NCBI GenBank assembly: GCA_019752115.1
Contig: JAIEMN010000023.1
Span: forward strand, 1 to 64,000
Length of the DNA: 64,000 nucleotides
Source: Gemmatimonadaceae bacterium
Lineage (GTDB): Bacteria > Gemmatimonadota > Gemmatimonadetes > Gemmatimonadales > Gemmatimonadaceae
Reading direction: 5' to 3'
Shown in pieces: positions 1 to 8,129 of this stretch. Position numbers and translations under genes: made by a program. Below the pieces are notes generated by a model that saw nothing but the letters and a program-made list of their open reading frames with translations, ran no database searches and was not told the DNA's origin. Each line of letters begins with the position of its first letter. Position 1 is the first letter of the stretch.

Positions 1-120
1 GGCTGCGGGCGCCGCGGCCGGCTTGGCGGCTGGCTTGGCGGCGGGCTTGGGCTGCGCACCAAGGGTGGAGGCGGCCAGCAGCAGGGCGGTGGCCAGCGAG
101 CGGACGGGGGAGTAGCGCAT
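1..120 (-). CDS. Secreted protein with Lys-Pro-Ala-rich stretch (partial, 3' end outside window)
   Basis: Only the first 40 codons are present; the gene runs off the left edge. The start MRYSPVRSLATALLLAASTL followed by GAQ reads as a signal peptide (short basic n-region, Ala/Leu core, cleavage probably after GAQ). It is followed by PKPAAKPAAKPAAAPAA, a low-complexity linker typical of periplasmic or envelope proteins in this genome; the PpiC protein at 27353-28840 has a similar one. A GGAG ribosome-binding site lies about 9 bases upstream of the ATG. The mature domain is not visible, so no function can be given. It sits 43 bases downstream of the acetoacetyl-CoA synthetase gene on the same strand and may end that operon. 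Confidence 0.6.
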   Translation of the reverse strand, partial: MRYSPVRSLATALLLAASTLGAQPKPAAKPAAKPAAAPAA

Positions 121-163
121 ACCGGGTCTCCGGAGAGAGATCGGGGCGGGAGCCGTGGTGGGA

Positions 164-2188
164 CTACCCGGAAAGCTCGGGCCGGTTCCGGAAGTACGCC
201 AGCGCCTCGGGATTGGCCAGGGCATCGACGTTCTTCACCGGCCGGCCGTGGATTACCTCGCGCACCGCCAGTTCGGTGATCTTGCCGCTGATCGTACGCG
301 GAATGTCCGGCACCGCCACAATGACCTTGGGCACGTGATGCGGGCTCGTGTGCTCGCGGATACGCGTGCGGATTGTCCGCTGCAGCGCGTCGTCGAGCGC
401 GACGTCGGGGCGGAGCCGAACGAACAGGACCACCCGGGAATCGGTGCCGGCGGCCTCGCCGATGGTCTGCTCCACCACCAGGGACTCGACCACCTCGGGG
501 ATCTGCTCGACCTGGCGATAGATCTCGGCGGTGCCGATGCGCACGCCGCCGGGGTTGAGCGTGGCATCGCTCCGCCCATGAATGATCAGCCCGTCGTGTG
601 CGGTGAGCTCGGCCCAGTCCCCATGGCGCCAGACCCCGGGCGTGTGCTCGAAATAGGCGGCGCGATAGAGTGCACCGGTCGGATCGTTCCAGAACGCCAC
701 CGGCATACTGGGGAACGGCTTCGTGCACACGAGCTCGCCCGGCTCCCCACGCACGGGGCGGCCATGGTCGTCCAGCACATCCACGGCCATGCCGAGCCCG
801 CGCATCTGCAGTTCGCCGCGATACACCGCCCCCGTGGGATCGCCCAGCGCAAAGCAGCTCACGATGTCGGTCCCGCCGCTGATGCTCGACAGGCGGACGT
901 CGGCCTTGATCTCGCGATAGACGAAGTCGTAGCTGTGCGCGGCGAGTGGACTCCCCGTCGAACAGATCGCGCGCAGCGCCGTCACGTCCACGAGCTCGCG
1001 CGGACGGACACCCTCCTTCTCGAGCATGGCGAGATACTTGGCGCTCGTGCCGAACACCGCGACGCGCTCGGCGCTCGCCATGCGCCACAGGATCGCCGGA
1101 TCGGGCGCCAGCGGCGCGCCGTCGTACAGCACCACCGTGGCCCCCACCGCGAGCCCCGACACCAGCCAGTTCCACATCATCCATCCGCAGGTGGTGAAGT
1201 AGAACAGCGCATCGCCGGCGTGCAGATCGGTGTGCAACGCCAGCTCCTTCCAGTGCTGCAGCAGCGTACCCCCGGCCCCATGCACCATGCACTTGGGCAG
1301 GCCGGTCGTGCCGGAGGAGTACAGGATGTAAAGCGGATGATCGAACGGCAGGCGTGTGAAGTGCGGCTCGCGTTCGCTCGCATACGCCGCCAGGACGTCC
1401 GTGAACAGACGGGCGCCGGGCACCGACGTCAGGTCGGGAGCCGCGTCCACGTAGGGCACGACCCAGGTGGCCCGCAGCGACGGGAGCGCGGCCACGATCT
1501 CCGCCAGGCGCGGGCGGCAGTCGATCGTCTTGCCGGCGTACCAGTACCCATCCGCGGCGAGCAGCACCGTCGGCGCGATCTGCCCAAAGCGATCGAGCAC
1601 GCCCTTGGTGCCGAAGTCCGGAGAGCAACTCGACCAGGTGGCGCCAATCGATGCCGCCGCGAGCATCACGACCACGGTCGCGGGAAGATTAGGCATCCAC
1701 CCCACCACACGGTCACCGCTCGAGACCCCGAGGGCGCGCAACGCGGCCGCGCACTGCGCCACCTGCACCGCGAGCTCGGCGAACGTCAGTCGCTGGCCAG
1801 CGCCGTGCTCGTTCCACGCGACCAGCGCCGGCGCGTCATCGCGGCGGCGCAACAGATGCTCGGAAAAATTGAGCCGCGTGCCGGTGAACCACCGGGGGCC
1901 GTGCACCGCGTCCGGGGGCGCCATGCGATCGCCCCCCAGCAGCACCTGCGCCCAGGGGGCGTCCGTCGGTCCTGGGCCATCCGCGAGGATATCGGCGGCA
2001 CGCCAGACTTCCGCCCAGAACGTTTCCGGGTTGGCGACGGACCAGCGCTGCAGCGCGTGCGCGCCGGTGACATCCGGGCCGACCACGCCGCGCGCACGCA
2101 GCGACGTGAGAAAGGCGTGCAGGCGCGTGGACTCACACGCCGCGGGCGAGGGGACCCAGATGGGCGCGTCTGGCCCGGCCGCCGTCAC
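164..2188 (-). CDS. aacS: Acetoacetate--CoA ligase (acetoacetyl-CoA synthetase)
   Basis: The enzyme activates acetoacetate to acetoacetyl-CoA with ATP in the cytoplasm, feeding ketone bodies or poly-3-hydroxybutyrate breakdown products into acyl-CoA metabolism. At 674 residues it has the usual length of the family. The adenylate-forming motif SSGTTGLPK is at residues 291-299, the FGTKGVLDRFGQI segment at about 192-204 is characteristic of this subfamily, GGTDIVSCF lies at about 438-446, and the C-terminal SGK lysine (K636) is the one that completes adenylation. The start is a GTG whose G is part of the TGA stop of the small ORF before it (GTGA overlap), so the two are translationally coupled. 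It is the last complete gene of the acyl-activation cluster. Confidence 0.9.
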   Translation of the reverse strand: MTAAGPDAPIWVPSPAACESTRLHAFLTSLRARGVVGPDVTGAHALQRWSVANPETFWAEVWRAADILADGPGPTDAPWAQVLLGGDRMAPPDAVHGPRWFTGTRLNFSEHLLRRRDDAPALVAWNEHGAGQRLTFAELAVQVAQCAAALRALGVSSGDRVVGWMPNLPATVVVMLAAASIGATWSSCSPDFGTKGVLDRFGQIAPTVLLAADGYWYAGKTIDCRPRLAEIVAALPSLRATWVVPYVDAAPDLTSVPGARLFTDVLAAYASEREPHFTRLPFDHPLYILYSSGTTGLPKCMVHGAGGTLLQHWKELALHTDLHAGDALFYFTTCGWMMWNWLVSGLAVGATVVLYDGAPLAPDPAILWRMASAERVAVFGTSAKYLAMLEKEGVRPRELVDVTALRAICSTGSPLAAHSYDFVYREIKADVRLSSISGGTDIVSCFALGDPTGAVYRGELQMRGLGMAVDVLDDHGRPVRGEPGELVCTKPFPSMPVAFWNDPTGALYRAAYFEHTPGVWRHGDWAELTAHDGLIIHGRSDATLNPGGVRIGTAEIYRQVEQIPEVVESLVVEQTIGEAAGTDSRVVLFVRLRPDVALDDALQRTIRTRIREHTSPHHVPKVIVAVPDIPRTISGKITELAVREVIHGRPVKNVDALANPEALAYFRNRPELSG

Positions 2189-2457
2189 GTGACTTCCTCA
2201 CGGGCGAGCGCCACCGCATGGCACGAGGGGCCGTGCGCCTCACAGTACCATCCGTGCCGGTCATGAAAGACCAGATGCGGCGCATCATTCGGTCGCAGTC
2301 GCACCCGCACCAGGTGCTCGACCGCCGTGCGCGGCCCGACCACGGCCCGCGCGTCGAGCGGCTCGATGACCGGACGCATCGGGAACAGGTCGAGCTGCGT
2401 CGGCGCGAGAAATTCCTGTTCGTCGGAAGCGCGTTTGGCGGGGCGGCGCGGCGGCAT
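2185..2457 (-). CDS. Hypothetical 90-aa protein coupled to acetoacetyl-CoA synthetase
   Basis: A 90-residue protein with no family that I recognise. The chosen ATG (starting MPPRRPAKRA) lies 13 bases after the stop of the DUF2378-like gene; a longer frame would overlap that gene heavily. The N-terminus is basic, the middle contains LDLFPMRPVIEPLDAR, and the C-terminus has GWYCEAHGPSCHA, with two Cys and two His that could bind a metal but may be incidental. The stop overlaps the GTG of the ligase gene. The context suggests an accessory role in the same acyl-activation operon, but the sequence gives no function. Confidence 0.6.
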   Translation of the reverse strand: MPPRRPAKRASDEQEFLAPTQLDLFPMRPVIEPLDARAVVGPRTAVEHLVRVRLRPNDAPHLVFHDRHGWYCEAHGPSCHAVALAREEVT

Positions 2458-2470
2458 CCCCCAATGCTCG

Positions 2471-3085
2471 CTACGACGAGGCGCGCGCGCCAGCGGGGGG
2501 CGCATCGTCGCCCCACTGCAGCTCCCATTCGCAGAACGCGTCGCCCTCAATGGCGCAGCGCACATGCCGGACCCGGGGCTGCTCCCCCCGCGCGAGGGCG
2601 ATGGCGCGCCGAAGTCCGCCAGTCAGGCGATCACAGAACAGCCGGGTCATCGGGTCGAAGCCCACGAGCCGCAGGACCGCGCGCCCCGACGTGTCCTCCA
2701 CGACTTCCATGTCCCCCGGCTGATAGAACAGCTGGAAGAGCGAGATGCTCTGCGTCAGGAACTCGCGCGGCGAGGGCTTCCGGAGAATCCCGCCATAGAG
2801 CTGTACGCCGAACGAGCCGATCGAGGCTTCGCCCGCGGCGTCGGCCCAGTTGGCGGATTCGGGGCCTGGCGGCACCGAAACATCGACTGTTTGCCAGAGG
2901 CGAACGAGCAAGTCGTAGGGAATCTCCGCCGTGGGCGCAATCGCCTGCACCGCGGCGCGATCGTCGGCCGTCAGCGCCGCCAGGACATCGCCGCGCGTCC
3001 GCGCGCCGAAACGCTCGCCGATGAAGGCCAGCGTGGCATGCACCGCCGAGCCCTTCGCGCGGGCCTGCGCCGTGAGCGGCGACAT
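2471..3085 (-). CDS. DUF2378 (TIGR02265)-like sensor-fold protein
   Basis: This 204-residue protein resembles the DUF2378/TIGR02265 family, which is abundant in Myxococcus and has a fold related to H-NOX and 4-vinyl-reductase small-molecule-binding domains. The N-terminal half (KGSAVHATLAFIGERFGA...) has the family's helical pattern, and the C-terminal half contains GDMEVVEDTSGRAVLRL and ends in CAIEGDAFCEWELQW, the family's closing strand. The ATG used begins one base after the stop of the upstream ligase; a start 30 bases earlier is possible but would overlap that gene. Placement between an acyl-CoA ligase and acetoacetyl-CoA synthetase suggests it senses or carries a ligand of that pathway. 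The family assignment is from memory and moderate. Confidence 0.55.
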   Translation of the reverse strand: MSPLTAQARAKGSAVHATLAFIGERFGARTRGDVLAALTADDRAAVQAIAPTAEIPYDLLVRLWQTVDVSVPPGPESANWADAAGEASIGSFGVQLYGGILRKPSPREFLTQSISLFQLFYQPGDMEVVEDTSGRAVLRLVGFDPMTRLFCDRLTGGLRRAIALARGEQPRVRHVRCAIEGDAFCEWELQWGDDAPPAGARASS

Positions 3086-3086
3086 G

Positions 3087-4628
3087 TCAGGTGGCCTCGG
3101 CGGCCAGCCGTTCACTCACCAGCTGCGCCGCAGCACGTCGGTCGATCTTCCCTGATCCGAGTTTGGGGATCGCGTCCACGAACAGCAGCTGCTTGGGGAC
3201 CTTGTACCCCGCGAGACGCTGCCGGGCCTCGGCGAGCAGCGCGGCGGCATCCACCGGCTCGGCGCCGCGCACGATCAACGCGCAGCCGACCTCGCCCCAC
3301 CGGGCGTCGGGAATGCCGACCACGGTGGCTTCGAGGACGCCCCGACAATTCAGCATGGCGGCCTCGACCTCGCCGGGGAAGACGTTCTCTCCACCGGAGA
3401 TGAACATCTCCTTGCGACGGCCGCGAATGCGGTGCACGCCCTGCTCCGTGCGACTCGCCAGGTCGCCCGTCCGCAGCCAGCCATCCGGCGTCATCACCTC
3501 GGCCGTCTTGTCGGGGGCGCGGAAGTAGCCGCCGAACATCTGCGGCCCCCGCAGCTCGAGCTCGCCCACTTCGTCGGCCAGCGCGAGCGCCCCATCATCG
3601 CGACGCAGCCGCATCTGCAGAAACGGGATCGGCCAGCCCACGCTGCCGTCCTCTTCAAGCGCGGTCGCCGCATTGGTGGCGAAGCAATTCGGGCCGCACT
3701 CGGTGAGCCCGTACCCTTCGCGAAAGCCATAACCCGCCGCGCGCACGGCGTCCTTGGTGCGCTGCGGACACGGCGCGCCGCCGGAGAAGAACGAGCGCAG
3801 GCGCGGCAGCGGCCGCCCCCAGTCGGCGGCGCGCTGGACAAGGTCCAGCTGCGTCGGCACGCCGAACGTCACCGTGATGCCGTGGCGATCGATCGTCTCG
3901 AGATAGGTCGCCGGATCAAAGGCGCCCATCATGACGAGCGCGCCGCCCCGATAGAGCAGCGGCGTGGTGAAGACGTGCCAGCCGCCGGTGTGGAAGAAGG
4001 GCGTGGCCACCGGGCCCACGTCGTCGGCGCCGAGGCTCCAGCCCGTCGTGGTGGCGATCGCGTTCCACAGCAGTTGCCGATGCGGCAGCACCACCCCCTT
4101 GGGCGTGCCGGTGCTCCCCGACGTGTAGAGGAGCATCGTGGCATCGTCGTAATGGCGCGGCGGACTGACGGGCACCGGCGCGCCGGCGGCAGCGCGGAGC
4201 AGCGGCGCCAGCTCGCGATCGAGGTCGATCCAGCGCGGCGTCGCCACATCGGCGAGCCGCACCGCCTCCTCGGCCACGCCACGATAGGCGTCTTCCCCGA
4301 AGCAGAGCGCGGGCTGCGCATCCGCCAGCACGCGCGCGAGCTCCGGAGCCGACAACCGCCAGTTGAGCGGGACCAACACGGCGCCCCGACGCACACAGGC
4401 AAAGAAGAGCGGCAGAAACGCGTAGCGATTCTGCGCCAGAATCGCCACGCGGTCGCCCGGCGCGACCTCCAACTGCGCCAGCATCACGTGCCACGCCGAG
4501 GCGTGCGCATCGAGCTCGCGATAGCTGTAGCGCCGCTCATGTACCGGATCGATGACGGCCGTGCGGGCCCCATCGACGGTGGCCCACCACGCGATCGGAT
4601 CGAACAGCTCGGGCAGATGCGGGTACAC
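3087..4628 (-). CDS. Acyl-CoA ligase (ANL superfamily, FadD/MenE-like)
   Basis: A 513-residue adenylate-forming ligase of the ANL superfamily, expected to activate a fatty or aromatic acid to its CoA thioester in the cytoplasm. The P-loop-like motif YTSGSTGTPKG is at about 168-178, the central motif reads GYGLTECGP, the hinge region GWLRTGDLASR, and the C-terminal catalytic lysine is in LGSGKIDRRA. The start is taken as the GTG at 4628 (MYPHLPELFDP), which falls just after the TAA of the esterase gene; the longer frame to 4667 would overlap it. It is one of two FadD-type ligases in the cluster. The substrate cannot be read from sequence; medium- or long-chain acyl or benzoate-like acids are all possible. 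Confidence 0.85.
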   Translation of the reverse strand: MYPHLPELFDPIAWWATVDGARTAVIDPVHERRYSYRELDAHASAWHVMLAQLEVAPGDRVAILAQNRYAFLPLFFACVRRGAVLVPLNWRLSAPELARVLADAQPALCFGEDAYRGVAEEAVRLADVATPRWIDLDRELAPLLRAAAGAPVPVSPPRHYDDATMLLYTSGSTGTPKGVVLPHRQLLWNAIATTTGWSLGADDVGPVATPFFHTGGWHVFTTPLLYRGGALVMMGAFDPATYLETIDRHGITVTFGVPTQLDLVQRAADWGRPLPRLRSFFSGGAPCPQRTKDAVRAAGYGFREGYGLTECGPNCFATNAATALEEDGSVGWPIPFLQMRLRRDDGALALADEVGELELRGPQMFGGYFRAPDKTAEVMTPDGWLRTGDLASRTEQGVHRIRGRRKEMFISGGENVFPGEVEAAMLNCRGVLEATVVGIPDARWGEVGCALIVRGAEPVDAAALLAEARQRLAGYKVPKQLLFVDAIPKLGSGKIDRRAAAQLVSERLAAEAT

Positions 4629-4635
4629 CGCCGAC

Positions 4636-5514
4636 TTACCGCAGCAGGGCCGCGATGCGGCGACCAATCACCGGCCCCTGCGGATCGGTGAACGAACCAC
4701 TGGCATCGCCGGCCGACCAGGCATGCCCGAGTTCGTCGATGCGCAGCAGCGTGACGAGCGGTCGGCCGTCGGGATCCCGCCACTGCTGCTCACGCACGGT
4801 GTAGCCCCCGTCGGTCACGGGCTCCAGCTCCGCGCGCTGCAACGCCGGCTGGCCGGCGCGCGTGCGCAACAGATCGTGCAGTCCCGCGAACTGCTGGGCG
4901 ATCTCGGTGGCATTCCGAATGCTCACCACGTGATCGGCCACACCGTGTACCACGAGCACGGGAAACGCGCGCGCACGGGTGCCCATCGCCTCCACCATCT
5001 GCACCGGGGACGGGAGCTGTTCGCCCGCGCCCCGCTGCATCACCGACAGTGCTTCGGCCACCGACGGCGCGGCACGCCAGCCGATGCCTGACGCCGACGT
5101 GAGCGACTGATAGCGTTCGGGATAGGCCACCGCGACAAGCGTCGCCATGGCCGCGCCCGCCGAGACACCGGCGAGATGAATGCGCGCCGGATCGGCGCCG
5201 TGATCCATTGCCACGCGATCGATGAGCGCCGCGAGCAGCGCAGGCTCTCCGCCGCCGCGCCCCTGATTGGCGGGGTCAAACCAGTTCCAGCACTTCCGGG
5301 GATTCGCCGTCTCCGGCTGCTCCGGATACAGCACCAGCACCCCCTCCTGCTCGGCGAGGGCATCGAGCCGGCTGCCGCGGGCGATGTCCGACGCGTCCTG
5401 CAAGCAGCCATGCAGCATGACGAGCATTGGCCGCGGCGTGGTGGCGCGATGCCCCGCCGGCATGGCGAGCCGCCAGCGCCGAGTTCCCTCGGCGCCAGCG
5501 TACTCACCGGTCAT
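4636..5514 (-). CDS. PHB depolymerase-family esterase (secretion status unclear)
   Basis: A 292-residue alpha/beta hydrolase of the esterase/PHB-depolymerase family (LpqC-like). The oxyanion region MLVMLHGCLQDA is at about 30-41, the nucleophile elbow GVSAG at 116-120 (Ser118), a likely catalytic Asp in VVHGVADHVV, and the catalytic His in ELGHAWSAG near the C-terminus. The CWNWFD motif is typical of the family. The ATG at 5514 is preferred because the in-frame upstream candidates are TTG or GTG codons overlapping the stop of the TonB receptor gene. I see no clear signal peptide from this start. It would hydrolyse short hydroxyalkanoate oligomers or other acyl esters, giving acids for the adjacent CoA ligases. 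Confidence 0.8.
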   Translation of the reverse strand: MTGEYAGAEGTRRWRLAMPAGHRATTPRPMLVMLHGCLQDASDIARGSRLDALAEQEGVLVLYPEQPETANPRKCWNWFDPANQGRGGGEPALLAALIDRVAMDHGADPARIHLAGVSAGAAMATLVAVAYPERYQSLTSASGIGWRAAPSVAEALSVMQRGAGEQLPSPVQMVEAMGTRARAFPVLVVHGVADHVVSIRNATEIAQQFAGLHDLLRTRAGQPALQRAELEPVTDGGYTVREQQWRDPDGRPLVTLLRIDELGHAWSAGDASGSFTDPQGPVIGRRIAALLR

Positions 5515-5533
5515 CACCTGCACCGGCACGGAA

Positions 5534-8038
5534 TCAGCGGTCAACACGCAACCCGACAAACATCATCGAGCCTACCGACGGCATGTTCAGGAGCTCCATG
5601 TGGCGACGGCCCAGCCCGCAACCCCAGCCGCGCACGTACGTCGACGGGCGCGAGGCGGTCACCGCCGTGGGCGGAATCACCGTGCCGCTCGTGCAGGTGA
5701 AGAGATTCTGCGCCGAGACGTTGAGCGTGAAGTTCTCGTTCAGGCGACGGCCGATGTTGATATCCGACGTCAGGAAGCCCGGGATGCGGCCGTTGTGCGC
5801 GCCGGAGAGGAACTGGTAGTCCTTCACGAAGCGCATGTTGAGCCCCGCGAAGAGATCGTACCAGAGGTTGCGGCCATCCACACCCATCGTGGACTTGATC
5901 GTCGGGCTGTTGAGCGCCGTCGCTTCGGCCGGATCGCCCGCCTTCGGGATGATCGAGTCGAGCTTGAGCACCGACGCCGTGGCGCTGAGCGTCACCTTCG
6001 GGTTCACGACATAGCGCGCGCCGGCGTCGATACCGGAGAGCCGCGCCTTGCCGAGGTTGAAGTACGTGAGGACGTTCTGGTCGGCGCCCCGCGCGTTGAC
6101 GAACTTCTGCCCGGTCTTGGCGTTGTACCCGAACGTGCCAAGCGCCGGGATCGCCACCAGCTGCAGCGGCGACAGGAAGCTGTTGTACTTCGCCACGTAG
6201 GCCGCGACGTCGAGGTACAGCTTGTCCTTGATGACGCCCTTATAGCCGACTTCGATGGTGTTGTTCACTTCCGGGACCACCGCCGCCAGCGTCCGCGTCA
6301 CGGTGCCGGCCGCATTCTTCACGATGATGCCGTCGCGGTTGCCGAACACGCCGCTGCCCGGCGCGAAGTCGCGATAGAAGAAGCTCGTCTGGAGCACCGT
6401 CGGCGACTTGTAGGCGCGATTGAACGTCAGGCGGAACGTCGAGTTCTCATCGGGGGAGATGAGCAGCGCCGCCTTCGGGCTGAACTGCGCCTCGTAGAAG
6501 TCCGGCTTGTCGTAGCGGCCACCGAACACGAGCTTCGTCTGCTCGGTGATCGGCGTCTCGGTCTGCACGTACACGCCCGCCTGCTTGATCTTGAGATCTT
6601 CGCCCGTGAGCGCGTCGGTCAGCCAGATGCGCTTGGAGCTCACGATATCCTGGCGCACCTGCACGCCCGACACGATGCGCGTGTTGTAGAGCTTCGGCAG
6701 CGTGACGTTGTTCTGGATTTCCGCCGCCTGCAGCTTGCCGTCGGCCGGGAACGCCGAGAGCGCCTTGACCGAGTCGTCGGAGAGCGCGGCGTTCGCGGGG
6801 TTGGCGCGGTTGGTCGAGAACCCGTTCAGGGCGTAGGTGCTTCCCGACTGCGAGTGCGTCTGGTACACCTGCGCGAACCAGTGATCCGACGTGTAGCGGA
6901 TCTGCGCATTCGCATACTGCCAGTCCTTGAGCTGGTTGCGGCCGGCGCTCGTCACGCCCACGCCGTTGCTCTTGCTCGCGCCACCCTGCACTTCCAGGCG
7001 GCCGCCGTTCTTGGCGTAGTACACGAGCGCACCGCCGAGGCGGTTGTACGACGTGCCCCAATCGGTGCTGCGCTCCGGCACGACCGCGGTGCCGAGGAGG
7101 TAGTTGTTCGTGTTCTGCCAGTCGCGGCCCCAGAGGCGCTCACCGGTCACCTTGTAGCCGAACTGCTTCCACACGTTGGCGTAGCGGAACTGCGCGTCGA
7201 GCGAGGAGGCACGCCCCGCACGATCCTGGAACGTCGAGCCGATCGGGCCACCGTTCGACCCCATCGAGGTCTCGATGGTGAGGCCACGATACTGCTTGGG
7301 ATCCTTGGAGAGCAGCGTCACGACGCCGTTCGAGGCATCGGGGCCGTAGAGCGCGGCGCCCGGGCCCACGAGCACTTCAACACCGGCCACGTCCACCTTG
7401 GGGATCGTGGTGAAGAGGCCGGCCGGCAGCCCATTTTCCGGCAGCGTGGCGATGCGGTTGTCTTCGAGCTGCAGCATGCGGTTGTTGAATGCACTGTTGA
7501 AGCCGCGCGCGTTGATCCCGGCGGCCACAATGCCCGTCTGCACGAAGTCCACACCCTTCACGTCCTTGAGCACCGAGGCGAAGGTGGCGCCCGGCGTGGT
7601 GCTGAGCTGATCGGCCGTGATGCGCGTGACCGTGGCCGGCGCGTCGGTGATCTTCTCCACGCGACGCGACGCCGACACGACATAGCCGCCAAGCTGCAGC
7701 GCCGTCGCCTGCATCGTCACGTCGAGCTTGGCCTCACCGTTGGCGGCAATGGCCACGTTGTCGAACGACCGCGCGGTCGCGCCGATACGCTGCACGCGAA
7801 TGGTGTATGAACCGGCCGGAATGCCGACCACGCGATACCGGCCGTCGAGCCCGGACGTCGCGGCGAAGCGCGTGCCCACGACGGTGACCTGCGCGCCGGG
7901 AAGCGGCGACTTGGCGCTGTCGGTCACGAGCCCCGACAGACTGCCGGTCTGCGCCATGGCCACCACCGGGGTGACGGCCACCGCCACGGCCACGCGCACG
8001 GCGCGCGGCAGGGCGAGCGAGTGAACAAAGAAACTCAT
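5534..8038 (-). CDS. TonB-dependent outer-membrane receptor with carboxypeptidase-like N-terminal domain
   Basis: An 834-residue outer-membrane active transporter. A signal peptide (MSFFVHSLALPRAVRVAVAV... ending in AMAQ) is followed by a carboxypeptidase-regulatory-like beta-sandwich (SGLVTDSAKSPLPGAQVTV, YRVVGIPAGSYTIRV), a plug domain (SASRRVEKITDAPATVTRIT, VLVGPGAALYGPDASNGVV) and a 22-strand-type barrel. The start at 8038 is decided by a strong GGAGG ribosome-binding site 8-10 bases upstream; an upstream frame extension lacks one. The receptor lies inside a run of acyl-CoA ligases, KASIII-like protein and esterase, so its substrate is probably a lipid-like, hydroxyalkanoate or aromatic compound rather than a siderophore. 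That substrate assignment is inference. Confidence 0.88.
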   Translation of the reverse strand: MSFFVHSLALPRAVRVAVAVAVTPVVAMAQTGSLSGLVTDSAKSPLPGAQVTVVGTRFAATSGLDGRYRVVGIPAGSYTIRVQRIGATARSFDNVAIAANGEAKLDVTMQATALQLGGYVVSASRRVEKITDAPATVTRITADQLSTTPGATFASVLKDVKGVDFVQTGIVAAGINARGFNSAFNNRMLQLEDNRIATLPENGLPAGLFTTIPKVDVAGVEVLVGPGAALYGPDASNGVVTLLSKDPKQYRGLTIETSMGSNGGPIGSTFQDRAGRASSLDAQFRYANVWKQFGYKVTGERLWGRDWQNTNNYLLGTAVVPERSTDWGTSYNRLGGALVYYAKNGGRLEVQGGASKSNGVGVTSAGRNQLKDWQYANAQIRYTSDHWFAQVYQTHSQSGSTYALNGFSTNRANPANAALSDDSVKALSAFPADGKLQAAEIQNNVTLPKLYNTRIVSGVQVRQDIVSSKRIWLTDALTGEDLKIKQAGVYVQTETPITEQTKLVFGGRYDKPDFYEAQFSPKAALLISPDENSTFRLTFNRAYKSPTVLQTSFFYRDFAPGSGVFGNRDGIIVKNAAGTVTRTLAAVVPEVNNTIEVGYKGVIKDKLYLDVAAYVAKYNSFLSPLQLVAIPALGTFGYNAKTGQKFVNARGADQNVLTYFNLGKARLSGIDAGARYVVNPKVTLSATASVLKLDSIIPKAGDPAEATALNSPTIKSTMGVDGRNLWYDLFAGLNMRFVKDYQFLSGAHNGRIPGFLTSDINIGRRLNENFTLNVSAQNLFTCTSGTVIPPTAVTASRPSTYVRGWGCGLGRRHMELLNMPSVGSMMFVGLRVDR

Positions 8039-8129
8039 GCGAAATCCTCCAGGAGGGGAACCACGGGGGGAGAGCAGGCAGGAAGGAGCAATGCGCCGCG
8101 CCGCGTCGGCGGGCGGGGAATGCCCATGC

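Noticed and set aside
155-2266. Plus-strand open frame of 703 codons opposite acetoacetyl-CoA synthetase
   Set aside because: Composition rich in His and Arg, no recognisable domain, and fully explained by the minus-strand ligase gene.
5267-7810. Plus-strand open frame of 847 codons opposite the TonB receptor
   Set aside because: Same antisense shadow effect. The minus-strand frame has a signal peptide, plug and barrel plus a strong ribosome-binding site.
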